64,000 bases of DNA from Dirofilaria immitis (taxonomy: Eukaryota > Nematoda > Chromadorea > Rhabditida > Onchocercidae). The stretch spans positions 124,001 to 188,000 of the forward strand of contig JAKNDB010000026.1 of NCBI GenBank assembly GCA_024305405.1. The letters are read 5' to 3'. The first letter of the stretch is position 1. Every line of letters begins with the position of its first letter. Positions 15,754 to 31,341 of this stretch are shown in pieces. Made by a program: the position numbers and the translations under genes. The notes beneath the pieces are model-generated. The model worked only from the letters and a program-made list of their open reading frames with translations. It ran no database searches and had not been told where the DNA came from.

Positions 15754-15965
15754 ATAATAATAATGTTAATGATAATATTAGTAATAATAATAGTAATAAT
15801 GATAATAATAATAATAGTATTAATAATAATGTTAGCAATAATGATAATAACAATATCAGTAATAAAAGTAGCAATGATAAGGATAATGATAATAATAACA
15901 TCAGTAATAATAATAATTAGTAATACTAATGATAATGATAAATAGTAATAATAATCAATAATGAT
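15754..15965. repeat. Imperfect AAT/GATAAT microsatellite
   Basis: About 210 bases of mixed AAT, GAT and AGT trinucleotides. It opens low-complexity frames on both strands (Asn, Ile or Leu runs) that are by-products of the repeat. Confidence 0.93.
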
Positions 15966-18900
15966 AATGATAATCTATAAATATATATGCCCTCATATAA
16001 TATGATTGGCTTTTTTCAGATAATTTTTCCATATTTTAGCATTTATTAATTTTTTATTTTCTATTGGAAATTAATCAAATATTTAAATAACTATGTGATA
16101 TTTCTATTTATTAAAAATTGAAAAAAACTGTTTGACCTTTTACATTCAATTTTATTATATTTACAAATTTTAATAATAATTTTATATTTATAATTGAAAT
16201 CAAATTAATCAATGATATATTACATTCTTGCTTATTTTTTTTTTTGTAATATATTTTTTATTAAAATTTATGCAAATATATATATATAAAAAAGTTATCA
16301 CATAAGTTCTGATTATTGTAAAATTTCTTGAACAAATAATCTTTGTTAGCACTATCTTGACCTTTGCATTATCATTTAATGATATTGTAAAATGGCAACA
16401 AAATCTTTATACAATGTAGCATTCTAAAATTCTGTTATAAAACTAATGTACCAGATGTATTGCGAAGATAACAACTTCAGATTGTGATAGATCTGGTAAG
16501 TGAAAATAATCGAATAGATTAGAAATGATTTAATTGTTTCGCTGTGCTATTATTTGAGATTACAATTGCTGTAAAGTTCGTAGAGTTGGAAGAAGCGAAT
16601 ATATTTTCACACCATAAGGTTTTAATTTACAACTTTGTTGTTACTAATATATTTCTGTTGTTGCAATGATTTTGCAGTTGAAGTAATAAAGTTGCAATGC
16701 AAGCAAGGATATCGAGAATTACCAAAATTATTTTTGACAATAAACAATAGCATTCAAGTTTAATTGAACATTTTGATAAGATGCACATTTTTTAGAATGG
16801 TGGAAAATTCAAAAACGATAATTTGAAATCGACAACAAATGTCAAAAATTCCTTATTATAATTTTGCAATCCGATTTGAGCAATCTAAAGATTGAATTGT
16901 AAAATTTTTGAAAAATTCAAATACAATTCAACATTTGCATTTTCTGTTTTTGGAATTATACATTAAATTGATTTAAATTTGAAAGCTTGAAATTTTGAAG
17001 TTAAGTTTAAAATCATTTATAAACTATATGCTTGGCTCCTAACTTTCCATTTCTTTCCATCGTAATTTTTTTTTCAGAAAAAGATAATTAAGTAAATTGG
17101 CATTTTGATGAGATTCTGACAACTCAATTTTACGTAATAAAAATAAATAAATGAAGCGAAGATTTTGCATTGCATGACAACTCATTACATCTTTTATTAG
17201 ATTGAATATTCCTTTAGCAAATTAACATGTCAGTATCAGTTTCTAATTTGAAAAATGGTTCAAAATAGATTATTGGATAAAATGGGTTACATCACGATGA
17301 TTGCAATTTGTAACTGGTTTTTAGGGATAAATTAAAAATTTAAAAGCAAACAAACGGAACAATGATTAAAGTATATTAATTAATGAGCAATATTTTTATC
17401 AAATCGTTGATAAAACTATAAATTTAGATCAATTAAAATAACACATAGTATGTTACCTTTAAATTTTTGAATAAACTTTTAAGTAAAAATGAATCCATAA
17501 TTATCAAATCATATTAATTCATTAATGATTGCTCAAAAATAATATCTCGAAATTTAAAATAATTAAGATTTATAGTTTTTTATTTTAAATATTTAAAATA
17601 TTATCATTTTAAGGTATGCGATAAACATGAAATGAGTTATTGCTAATAAAGATGAGATTTATTAAATGAACTATTTCAGATTTTGATTATTTGAAATAAG
17701 CCATGATTATTGGCCATGAATGAATAATGATCAGCCACAATGGAAGTACACGAACAGGTCATAGATAGGTCATTTATTATTTGACGATATACATTAAGAT
17801 GATAAACTTCTTATCGAAACCTACAATTTCGTTAATTATCACAATTCCTTTTAAACATTTGTAAATAAAATGGATCAAAATTTTATTTGATTTTATTGCA
17901 TATCCATTAGGTACAATTATATTAATTGTAATATGTGTGTCAAATGATTTTATACAATGATAACAGATTGATAACAAATAATAATATTTACTAAATTGTA
18001 AAGCGATTATTATATTTTAGATTAAAAATTTTGTAATATTAAAAATAAATTTTATCAAATTAAATTTAAAAAATAAATAAATATTATGTATAATCGAGAA
18101 ACGAGAAATCGATGATAATAAGTTTATATAGAATGCAGAAAACTTAGTTATAATATATAAATAAGTTTATTATTTGAAATTATAAAATATCCTTATCTAT
18201 ATCAAATCTTGAAATTTTCTTTCAACGATTAAAATCATTCTTTTTGAGCACAATAAATTATAATTTTTTATTTCCTTATTCTTTAAATATTTAGTTCAAA
18301 TATTTTATATCTTAAAGAGTTGATTAAATATTAACAATAATTGAAAAAAATAAATGATTAAATATCGGATATTTATAAGTAAAATTAAACTTTTGGCAAT
18401 TTAAATTAAAATAATTTGATGTAACAAAAATATTAATAAAAGTTAAAAAAATAGCCTAAGACTATTTGCTTCCATAATTATAAATTTTTGAAGAAGATTT
18501 ATTGATTATCCGCGGATAATAAAAAAATTTTCAATTTTCTATATTATTATTGATGTAACAAAACTTAAGCTTAAAAGCTTAAAAGTTTTTTTGCAATCTT
18601 ATCAATGCATTAGAGCCTAAGTTTAAGCTTAGAGATTGTGATAAATGATGATAGAATATGAATTGTTATAATTAGGCTATAATTAGCAAAATACGAAATG
18701 AATTTTACCTGAAAACAAAATAATTCATCAATTGATGATACTTCTGGATATTATGCTAAAATAATTTAGTGATAACGAATAGTTTAAATAATTTTTTTGT
18801 GATATTCATCTGTAGCAATCGTTTTATCGTTGCAAAATATTATCTTTGCATTTCGAATTTATTGAATTATTTCAGGTTGCTATTTAAAGTTTAAGCCTAA

Positions 18901-19070
18901 AATATTGTGAGCTTCAGAATAAAATAAAAGAAAACAATACGTTTATTTTATTTATTCAAACAATTTAATTTTTATTTTATAAAAATTATTACAGTCATAT
19001 ATTACGGTAGGAGTAAATACTATGTTAAAATTTTCTTAATGTATGATAAAATTATTTATGATATCTATCT

Positions 19071-19088
19071 GTGTGTGTGTGCGTATGT

Positions 19089-19122
<34 letters not shown>
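19071..19122. repeat. (TG)n dinucleotide microsatellite
   Basis: Twenty-odd TG units with GCGTA and GTA interruptions in the first third. Confidence 0.95.
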
Positions 19123-19125
<3 letters not shown>

Positions 19126-22100
19126 GGTATATATGTTTACAAATAATTTATTTTATCAGTCAAATTAAAAAAAAAATTATTTACTTCAAAAAAAAGTCGG
19201 ATTATTTATTTAAAAAAAAAATCAAAATGAAATGAATGATAAAATTATCATTTGATTACTACCGTAGTAATTAGCTAATGATTAATTTTCAAATAGTTAG
19301 TTTATATTAGCATCGATGAATGAAATACTGTATGATAGTTTAAAGATTACTGTAATGTTATCTTTTAAGAATAGAAATATTGTAATAATTATAATTCATT
19401 GATTAATTTTAATTTTACTCTATGATTCATTGATAGAAATAAAGATATGATTAAAGAGATGAGAAATAATTTGCTTAAATGATCCATCAAATAAATCAAA
19501 GATCTATCTATTCTCTTGAATAGAAAAAGAAAAAAAAAAAAAAAAGGAAATCTAAAGTGATTCATTTCATTTGTAAAATATAATATATTCTAATTTCTAT
19601 TTTATCATCATTCGTATGTGATTCATTCATATTCATTGCAGATAATAATAGATAAGAAATGAGAAAGAAAAACGAAAAGAAAATGAAAACGAAAAAGGAA
19701 AAAGGAATTAGTTTACGGTTGAATGAAACAAACAAGCAATGAATGAATGGGATGAATTAGAAAATTTATGAAATTGATAGATAGCTAAAATAGATAGATA
19801 CATTAATGTAATAAGCTTAGAAAACATCACAACTAAATCCTATCTCATTTTACTCAAATCATCCACCAAACTTGTCATCCTTTTTTTCTTTCTTTCTCTC
19901 TCTCTCTTCTCTCTCTCTCTCTTTTTATAGAGCAAATATTGAATTCAAATGCAAATCAGTAATATGATAGATATTGATACTTCTGCTATTCATTTGATAA
20001 GCTTTCTTGCTTTTTTTTCTTCAATTTTAATTATATTTTTTAAAATTATTTTGTTGATATGAAATAATTAAATAGAAAAATATTTTGTTTTTTTCTTTTT
20101 CAATTTAAATGTTAGTTAATATTTTTAATCGTAAATTTTGGCAAATTAAATCTTTGAAAAAGAAATTGCTAAGAAAATTATTTATGTATTCAATGCTACG
20201 ATTATTTTCACTTTATAATTTACAATAATGTATTTTTGATTCATATGAATTTGAATTCTTTTAAAATGATGAAATTATTCTTAGAAAAAAATGAAAGAAT
20301 GAAAAAGTATAAATAATTTTGTATTAATTTGGATATTTGAGTTGTTTTATTCCTTTTTTCTTTGCCATTTTTTTATAAAAATAATTTAACAAAAAGAATT
20401 ATCTAAGAAATAATAAAATTGATTTTTCTTTTATAGTTTAAATAAATAAATATCGAGAAATTGACTTCAACTATTATTTTAATCTTTCTTTCCTTCAGAA
20501 TTCTTTTTTTTTTTAAGAACGAAAGTTGCGAAAAAGACAGAACAATAATTTGGGGTCACGAAAAGGGGGAAATTTTTGTCACAGACATTGGCTAAAAAAA
20601 TTTATTCATATCAAAATTAGCCTAGCCCGAAATCCCACTGGAATATTAGGCTTATAGTTTTTGATTAGGCAAGCAATGATAGTATGATGTCGTGATTAGC
20701 TGTGATTAGCTGTTAGAATCGAGCTATTATTATAGATAGAAGTTTATCATTCGCATAAATGTCAGTATTTTGTTTATAATTTTCATTATTTTTATTCAGC
20801 ATATTTAATCAATTGATCAAATGATTTCAAAACTTTTTCAATTGTTCTTTTTATTCTAAACAATAGCAATTTGAAATAACTTTTATATTATTTCAAATTA
20901 ATTTCCCATATCATTTCAAATTGATTTGATTTTTAATGCATAATTGCAATAAATAATAATATCATCTTTTATTGCTTTATCTTATCTTCAATATGTAGTT
21001 ATCAAGAATAAGCCAATTTCATGATAATGAATGACTACGATAAGAAATATCAGAAGATTATCATTCATTCCTGAATTTATTCCAACTATGAATATAGCCG
21101 AAGGATGTGGAAAATTATTTTAAGCTTTCTTTTTAATCGTTTCATTAGCAAAAATTTCTTTTCAACATATTTCCTCCCATTCTTATTAATTTCTATAATT
21201 ACAAAAATAGAATTTAAAATTTTTATGAAAAATTTAAATTAAATAAATGATCGAAAAGGATGTTAAATATAGGGCAGAAATGAATAAATTTCGACAAAAT
21301 TTAAAAAAAAAAAATATTGTATTGTCCATTATTCTTAATACAAACAATTCAATGAAAGAAAGAATTTTTTCAAAATTTTAGATTTTTTCATCCTTTTTTT
21401 CCTCTAACCAATTTTTTTCCATCTTTCATATTTTATTTGTTATTTATAAAATTATAATTTTTTTATTTTATTTTTTTCATTAATTTTCCTGTAGTTTATT
21501 ATTTTGAAAAAGTTTTAATTTAAAAATATAAAATGAAATTTAAGAATTAAAAAATATTTTATTATATGTTAAATTAATTTTGCTATTATAGCATGATTAT
21601 TTAATTTTGCTGTAAATTATTTATACGAATAAATGAATAAAATTTATGCAAATATTTATTATATACATTAAAAAAGAAATTGATTATAAGTCGGGGAAAA
21701 AAAATTAAAAGAAAAAAATTAATTCTCACTTCTTTTTTCTGCAAAAATCTTTTGAATGAACAAATAAAAAAAAGCAAATTAGCCAAGTAGAAAATGAGTA
21801 GTTTAATATTGAAATTTATGATTGGCTAATTGATGCTTTATCTTTATTATTAGTATTGACAAAGCTATTACTTTGAAACATTCATTACTTGGCTTCATTT
21901 CTGGCCATAGGCTTAATGGTCATTGTCAGCTATTCATTCATCAATTATTAATGCCAAATCATTATTGCATCAAAATCATTTGAAGAATTTTGATCAAAAT
22001 ATTCTTTATAATTTGTATTATTTATTTCTGTTTATTATTTAGTAATTAATTTTATTTACTTGAAAATGATAAATAAATTTGATTGCTTATCTATTAGCTA

Positions 22101-22767
22101 TTTGATTTATTTATTATCGTAATCATATTGTTTACTTATCTAATTTAATCAATCATATAAATCAGCTCTATCATTTAATATTATGAAATATCAATCAATA
22201 TTAACTATTATTGAAATAAAAATTATACATTTTTATAGCATGAATATATAAACAAAATTTTAGGAATAAACATTATATTCGATCCATTAGATGAAAAAGA
22301 TAAATGCGCTTGAAGTGTATCCGTTATGAGTCATTAGGATAATATTGACACTTTTCAATGTCCACTCATTAAATTACCATTGCTTTTTATCTTCCGCATA
22401 TTTCACCGCTATTTGCTTCATTTACCTTTTGAAGTATGCATCATGTTAAGATGAAGAGAATGGAAGTGAAGAAAAGAGTTTGGAAATTTGTTTGGTAAAG
22501 TAAGATAACCATTAATAATAAAAATATACATTCAATTATCCTTACTTGATGATATATCATCAGTAGGTAAAAATGTACTCATGCTCTCATGATGCTCTTT
22601 CAATCATTTTCATACTTTTGTATGTACAGTACCGCCAATATCGATCATCCTATCAAACATTTAAAAGGATGACCTTTATGTTTATTTTGCAACCAACTAT
22701 TCGATTCTTAAGATTTTCGCGCATCATTCTTCTATCCATTTTCTAATTACTATTTGCCTACATGTGT

Positions 22768-22797
22768 GCATGTATGTATGTATGTATGTATGTATGT
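22768..22797. repeat. (TGTA)n tetranucleotide repeat
   Basis: Seven TGTA units followed by related TGTGTATATG sequence. Confidence 0.92.
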
Positions 22798-22980
22798 GTA
22801 TATGTATATAATTTGTATTTATGTATGTGTTATGATTGAATTTTATTAAAATTTAAATTAAATTAATTTATAAATTTATACACGCATATATTTATTTTTG
22901 CCATGGAATAAAAATATTTTATTAAAATTTAAATTAATTTATAAATCTGAAATATACTGCAGTTATCAGTCATTGAGTAA

Positions 22981-23109
22981 AAAATATTTTATCAAAATTA
23001 ATCTAAAGTGATATTTATTGTTATCATTGAAATAAATCAAAATATTTTATCAAAATTAATCTAAAGTGATATTTATTGTTATCATTGAAATAAATTAAAA
23101 TATTTTATC
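22981..23109. repeat. 58-bp tandem duplication
   Basis: Two almost identical 58-bp units start at 22981 and 23039 with AAAATATTTTATCAAAATTA and differ at one site; a third partial unit starts at 23097. The near identity implies a recent duplication. Confidence 0.93.
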
Positions 23110-26100
23110 AAAAATTTATACATAACAATTATTGTTATTATGTAAAACAAAATTTAAATTAATTATTAAATTTATTCAACTATAAATGTTAGATAAATTT
23201 ATAAAAATATCATTCAACGATAATGTTTTCAAAAAATTTTAATATCATATAATTAAGCTATAAAATTTTATAAAAGATTTACTAATGATTTATATATTAA
23301 ATGATAAAATATGCTAATAAAATATGTTAGAATATATAACAATGCAATCTAATTATTTGTGATAAGTTTAGCATAATACTTTGAAAAATTATAAAAATTT
23401 TGCTAAAAACGAAAAATGAAAAAGTGTATGAAAGATAAAAGTAGTACTAATAATTTTTTTTTCAGTGATTATTTACTTTCGTAATAATGTTGCAAAAAAA
23501 CGAGAGCAGAACTAGCAGCAATTAAAATTAAATTTAAAATATCTTTCGATGATAAAAAGAAAAAAACTTTATTACTATATAAAAGATATCTCAAAGTTCT
23601 TGTCATATATATATACTTTTTATTTAGATTCATATCAATTAAAAGAATAAAAAATTATTTGTTGAATTCTAATTTTAATAGAATATCGAAAAAATAGAAA
23701 GAATTAAAAATTCAATTTCCTATTTGAATTAATATTTTTGTTAATTCTTTAAATTTTTTTGCTAAAAAATTTTGAAGGAATTAATTATTTGTGTGAAATT
23801 ATTTTAAACTCAAAAATTAAAATGAGAAAAAATTATTTATGAATTTTTAAATAAACTTTGAATATTGTGAAATTTTTTTGACTGACAATATTTTAGCTTA
23901 TCGCAAAATATTTGCTATTCATATGCTGGCTTATTCATTTGTTAGCTTTTCCCATACAGTATCAATTATTAGAATTTCTTATTAGATTTTTGTTTGTTCA
24001 TTGATTTTGTTTACTCTTTTCAAATGAACTATAACTTAATTCTTTGATTCTTCTAGTTGTATCAAGGATTAGCACTTGCTACTAGCCTACGCTTATTTAT
24101 CAACTTTTGCAATATTTATTTAAAAACTATACTTAAGAATATATGAAAATAAGGTTGTTCATATCTACCGCTATCTAGATATTATACCATTATAAATTTA
24201 AATCATAAGTCTGAAATCATAAATCTAAATTATGAGTTTAAAATTATAAATTTAAAAGTTAGTTAATAAAACCCAAGAAATGGATTTTTTATTGTAATAT
24301 TTGACTGTATAATTGTTGTATTGAAGAAATCTCGAGATTAAAATTGAGTTTATTTTGCAATAAGCTAATAAATTTAAAAAGCGGATGAATAGAGAGATAT
24401 ATAATTTATTTTTAAAATGCATTGATTATTTACATTTAAAATATTCAAAACATTGAATAAACAGATGAATGTATAATTTAGTCAAAGCTATAATTTAGCA
24501 AATGTCGAAAAAAAAAACATATAAAAGTTAAAATTACATAGTATTAAACATTTTGTTAAGTAAAAATTTAATAGTATGTAATTTTGAATTTTTTTCAAAT
24601 TTCACATTTTAAACAATATATAATGATTGGAACAATTTCATTTTTCTTTCTTTTCTTTTTCTTTCCCTTTTCTTTTCTTCTTTTTTTGTTATACGAAATT
24701 ATAGTTTTAACTAACAAAACGAAGGATAACTTTTCAATTCTTAAAAATCATTTAAATACCATCAGAAAAAAAAAAGGAAAAACTAATAAAAGCAAATATC
24801 CCTACGGATAATAGTTGATGGATTTAAAAAAAAAAAAAAGATGTAAGTATGTTAAATTTTAACTGCCAAAAGTCTTTTTAGTTATTTCAGCCGAATTGTT
24901 AATTTTATGCTAATAAAATTTAATTTAATTTTTCTTCTCATCTATTCAAATTTTGATTTCGGAAGCATAAAAGTGGAAAAAGTTTAGCGAAAAATCATCA
25001 ATCATTGTTAGGCTGCTATTTTACTATCATTCGTTCGTAAGTAAGATATTTTGTTTATTTGACTATTTTATTATATTTTAAATTTCTATTAGAAATTAAT
25101 GTTATATACAATTTATTGTTTAATTATCAATTATGGAAAATTGATCATATTGATGAATTATTTTGTTATTTTTCTAATTTTGAAATTGTTTACTGAAGTT
25201 AAATTTTTTGATTAATGTACTTTTGCGTCATCGCTAGTTTTTTTTCAAGCATAGTTTTTAGGCTTGCTTTATTTATTTTAAGTTTCAATTTTGTCACAAT
25301 TTTTTAAGGGGATAAATTTTATTGGCTCATTACAATTGTTGTAACCAATTCTTGGCTCGAATTAATTGCAATTTTGTTAAGTATACAAATTTTTAAAATT
25401 AAGAAAGAAAAAAAAAGATAAAATACTTCCTCTTTCTCCCTTTATCCATTCCTATTTTAATCATTTTAAAAGGTATCTATCTTTGAAATTTTAGTAAGAT
25501 TAATTTATGAAAGTAAATATGCCGCATTATTTGGTAATATTTATTTGAGAGATTGGAAGTGATTTATTTATGGAAACGGTTGGTCCCAATGACCTTGCTA
25601 GAATATACACTTATTAGCATAAGTAGTTGATTGTTATGGGACACTTTAGAAGAAATTAGCATATATATATATATATTTATATACATATACCACGTCCTTA
25701 ACTCGGCTTATTACGTCTGTTCCACTTCACTCTTCTAATTTTATCAATAATTTTTAAATGATAATCATATCATTCTTACTCAGTTCACTTCATTTTGCAA
25801 ATAATTGCAAATATGCTTATCAATTTATAAGATTTTACCCTAAATAATGTAAGATGATGATATACTAAATGAAATTATATTTTGGAAAAGGCAATAATTC
25901 ACTTTTAAAAAGAGAAAATTGAAATAATCGAGAATGAAATATTCCTCTGATGATGACTTCAGAAATATTTTAAGTTGCTTCTACACATTGAGATACAAAC
26001 AGATTCTCATGCTGAAAGTATTGAATTTCAATTTATTCAATTATTCGTAGTGAAAATCTTTCATATATTTCTTCGATGAATTTTTTTTTATTTATATTAT

Positions 26101-29100
26101 CTAATTATTTCAATCTATTTTTTTATATTTTTGAAGCATAATATAAGTGATAAAATATTAGTTTCCTTAGTGAGTTTTCTTAGTAAAAAGTTCAAAGTTC
26201 AAGTAATTTTAAATTAAGAAAAATTGCAAACCTTTCTCTTTATACGCAAATTTATTGTCGTTCTATTTGAATTGCTTTCTTTCTAATGCGACTAATTTTC
26301 TTTTTGTTTATTTTTCATTAGGCTGCCCAATTTTATCTCGAGAATGTGATAAATTTTGTAAGCTTAAGACTTTTTAACTCTTTTTCCGATATGATCTTTT
26401 ATCTTTCTTTCTTATTTAAATTTAATAATTTGTAATGTTTTATCAACAAGAGATATTCAATAAAATTTGTTTACAATTTCAAAACGATTTGTTTATAACA
26501 TTGGAAAATTTGTGTATAATTTTATTTAAAATAATAAAAATAAAATATCTCATCAATAATAATAATGATGATGATTGTAATGATACCGATCAAATTATAT
26601 AATTAGTAGTAATTATGTTGTAATTAATTATTGATGACAGCAATTAGTAATGATTACAACTATAATTAAACTGATGTTTAAATAAAAAAATCATTCTATG
26701 CAACATTCTTAGTGGTATAGGTAAGATTAAAATGTCATAGCTATAATCGATGCAATACATATCAATGAAATCATGTTGCAATTACAAAATGATAAGAAAT
26801 AAATTTGATTAATTTTTAAAAATTCCAATTAGAAATCAAGCAACATCTGATAAGTAGATAAAAGGAAAAGATAAAATTATCAAAAATTATTAGAACTACT
26901 ATTATGATAGGTAATGCTAAAAATATATATGACATAATTAAGATCATAATATTATTATTATAAATGAAAATAGAAGAAAAAACCAATAAAATTATGATAT
27001 ATAACAAAATGTGATAAGAGATAAATTAATTAGTGATAATTTATTAATTCTTTTTTTGTTTATAAGAAGAAGGAATTTTGCTATGAAAAATATGTCAACA
27101 GAAGTAATAATATCATAATCTATGTATGATAGCTGACGGACTTTTTCAATCCAATGAATTGATAACGAAGCAGTCTTATTTTTATCATTTTATTGAATAG
27201 TAAGGAAATAAAAATGAAATTTCTTATGGATGAAAATTTTTTCCTCAAATAAAATTTTATTTGAAGACATAAATAGAATTGAACAAAATGCATTTTATAT
27301 TAAATAATAAAAAGAAAGGAATATTTTCGAATATTTCAAATCAAGAATGAATGTATTTACTTCGCTTAACAAATAAATTTTAAGTCGATTTTTTTTGCTC
27401 AATAAATAAAAAAATTATCAAATAATAACGATAATAATAATAACAATAATAGCAATAAATTTAATCGTTTTTATATAATTTGTTTATACTAAATAAGAAA
27501 AAAAATTGAATGAATAAAATTTTAAATTTATTTAATTACACAAAGGTAAAATAGAACAAATATTTTTTAAAAATACATTTTAAAAAATTTAGCTAACATG
27601 CCAAATAAGATTATATTAGAAAAAAAGTAAAGATCAATAATACATCATTGCTATGATTTTTGTCTTCTTTTTTTTCTAAATAATTTTAATACATTATATT
27701 TATGTCGAGAATGAATAATTATTAATTAACATCAAGATAAGTACAAATATCAATATAATCATTATAAGTTCAAAAATGGAATAAATATTAGAATATCAAA
27801 AAAAAACAATGAAATTAATTAATAAAAAATCGTCGCAAATTCATTTATTTTTTTTTGAAATTTTAATAAAATTTTAAAATGAAAAAGAAGTAACAAAATG
27901 AAATATTATAATATTTCAAATTTGTATAAATATTTATGTTATATTTTTCGATTAATTATTTGACAATAATATATGCATAATTAAAATGCATCATAAGGTA
28001 GGACTGCTGTAAAGCGTAATATTATTATTAGCTCTCATCATTTTATTTTTCTAATGCAGCTGCAAGATTTGCAAGCATTAACATCGTTGCATGCTAAAAC
28101 ACCATTGTATATATAAATCAATCTATTTTCTGTATTTTCATCTCTTCTATTTTCATCTTCTCTTCTTTTTACTACTTCTCCATTTTACCTTTTTATTTTT
28201 TAGGTTCATTTTTTCTTTTACCTTTCTCCATTTCCGCTTCCTGAAAACGTCAATTAAATAGAATTACATCCTTTTGCGATTTATTCTAACTAAATTTTCC
28301 GCTCATTTTTATAATAAATTTGTCGCTATTGCAAGATTAAACACCTGTCCATCCATTTGCTTTCATTATTTATTTATTAACTTTATCAGATTTAATTAAA
28401 AATGTTACGCCTTATCTGTTTTACATGTATTATATATTACAATAAAAGCTGTTATAAAACCTCTTTTCATAATAATAAATTCATTAAATAGCAATTAAGT
28501 TGAATTATCATAAAATCATTTTTATTCTTCCAAAAATTATATAAATATTTCTTTCATAAATTTATGAAAGTAAATAATATTTCTGATATATAAAAGTTAC
28601 AATAAATTTCATAATAAATTTAAATTAATCTTAGTTTTATTGATAATTTAAATATCCAAAATATTATTTACTTTTATATTTACAAGGAATTAAAAAAAAT
28701 ATTTACTTAGGTAAAAATGATTACTATGAATAGTAATGATTTCGAAATAAAAAATTTGGAAATAAATATTTGTAGCATTGTCATAACATTTTCAACATTT
28801 ATATAAATTATATTAGCTTCAGCTTCATCTTAATTCTTTCCTTTTCGATTCATTGTTAAAAAGAAAAATTAAATTAAATATTAATTCTTCCTATCAATGA
28901 TTAAATTATGCATTCATTCCAGTCGGAATGAATATATTACTGAAAAAATTGTTTCATAAGAAACCAATACGCATAATTATCATAATTTAATCATTGGTAA
29001 GAAAATTAAATTATCATTTGAAAATATTATCATAAAAATAGTTATAACAATTAAAACTAAAATAGCAGTAAAAATGAAATGATGATTCATTCAATTTTTT

Positions 29101-31284
29101 TATCATTTCATCAATTAATTTATAAATGAATTGCTTAGTTTGAATTAATTTTTAAAACAAAAATGATTGGAAAATTTTCTAAAAGATATTAACTTGAAAA
29201 AAAAATTTATTCTGATAGAAAACTTTTTATAATTTGACCTTTAATTTATTGCAACAAAAATATTTTGATCGCTAATCGCTCTTATTTAATTACTATTATT
29301 TATTATCAAAACTATAAATTATTTATTATTATCAAAACTATAAATTATTTTAATTACAAAAATATTTTCAATATTATATTCAAAAAAAAAAAGATTCCCA
29401 TTGTTTAATTATTATTTTGCGAGGCTTTTTTTTCATTCAAAAGATGAAATAATTTGTTTAGGTATTTTAGTTAAAAACTATTACTGTATTAGAGATATTA
29501 ATCATTTTTATTGTATTTACTAAATTTTCAAGTATTTGATCATATTTCGATCTTTCATCTCTAAATTTCATATGCATTTTTATTGACTTAGCATTTCTTG
29601 AATTATTCTCATTTTTCGGAAATTTATTTTTCATATCTATCTTATGATAATTATAATATTATTTTCTCAACTACGATTTTGCCTTAGATATTTTTTCAAT
29701 CTCAAATTTCAATCATTTAGTTTTTATAAAAAATTTAATGTTTTTTGTTGGAATTTAATTATTGATGATAAAATTTGGATTTATGAAAAAGTGAAATATT
29801 TCTGCCAGATGACAATATGAATGAATGCATTGTTATGATAGTTATCATAATGTTGCTATATTAATTTATCATGTAGCACCTTTGTCAATATGATTGATAG
29901 CTTATCATTGAATTGCAACTTTTACGTTAATTGAATCAAATCAGTTTTTGAAATATGCAATTGATCAATTTTTTTCTTACATTACTAATTGCATTTTTTA
30001 TTTCAATATACTACTTTGTCTAATATTTTATTAATATTTAATTCCAACCTTTTTTAGTTCATTGATTTTACTTTAATTTCATTAATATTTGATTAACTTT
30101 TTATTTCCATTTCTTAACTTTAAAATACATTCGTGCATAGATACCAGCATTATTTATTTATTTCATCATTTTATCATAACTTTTTTTTTGCTATCATTTG
30201 TTTATAATTCTAAAATAAGCAATAAATATTTTATGATTTTTAAATTTAATTAAAGTTCTATTCCTACTGAAGTAGAGATTTCAAACTTGTCAATAAATTA
30301 TTTGGTTAATTGAATTCCGATATATTCATAGAAATAAATAAACTTCCTTTTATTTAAATAAAACTTATTTTTACATTTATTGTTGCATTCATCATTTTTT
30401 TGTCAATTTTTTCATCTAAAAATTCTAACTTTATAATTCAAATGAATCGAAGTTTAATTTTGCAATGAAATGGATGGATTAAATTCAGCATGGAAAAAGT
30501 TCTCTTATATTCTATAGCTGCCATCAAATCTAATAAACTATTCTTTTTGATTTACTGAATAAATTTATTCGAAATTTAAAAGAAGTAAATGCTAGAAAAT
30601 GAAAACGAAATTGAATAATTCATTCATTTATCGATTCAAAAAATGATCATTATATTATATATTTTTAAACAAATTTACAAAATCATTTATTATTATTGTT
30701 GTTTTTCTTCCTTTTTTTCTCGCTTATTTAAAACTAATCTTTTCGAATTTCAAGCTATCTTCAATTTCATTTAAGAGCATTAAGCAATAATACTTAAAAA
30801 AAAAGAAAAAAATTTTCTCATTTCGCATTTTTTTTTCCATTCATCATTGAATAAAAGCGAAGTAAATATTTACTGTTTTTTTTATTATGATAAAAATGTT
30901 AATTTATCGAATTTTATGATAACAATTTTAAACATATCATTCTTATCGTATAATGAAGAAACTTTTCCATAGAGACGAGAGAAAGAGATGATAAAGAGAG
31001 GAAACAATTGTTGTAATTATAAAATGTTAAAGCATTTTTTTGATAAGATTCAATTTTGATATATGAAAGGTGGAAAAAAAGGAGAAAAAAATTGGAAAAG
31101 GATGAGAGAGAGAGAGAAATAAAGAAATGAATAATATGATTTTATTTTTGCAAATTCGTAATATAATTTAACTTTTTAAGCTGTTAAATTCGCCACTTTC
31201 TTAAAGTTTTATTTCCGCTTTTTATGTCATCTCTCTTACGATTTCCTTTCTCTTCATCATTTTATAAAGCGAAAAAGTCGCAAA

Positions 31285-31341
31285 ATAGAGAGAGAGAGAG
31301 AGAGAGAGAGGAAAAGAGAAAAGGAGGGAGAGAGGAGAGAA
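31285..31341. repeat. (AG)n purine tract
   Basis: Twelve AG units followed by GA-rich purines for about 30 further bases. A shorter (AG)n tract lies near 31103-31113. Confidence 0.92.

Noticed and set aside
15692..15945. Overlapping Leu-, Asn- and Ile-rich frames on both strands
   Set aside because: All three arise from the same AAT/GAT microsatellite.
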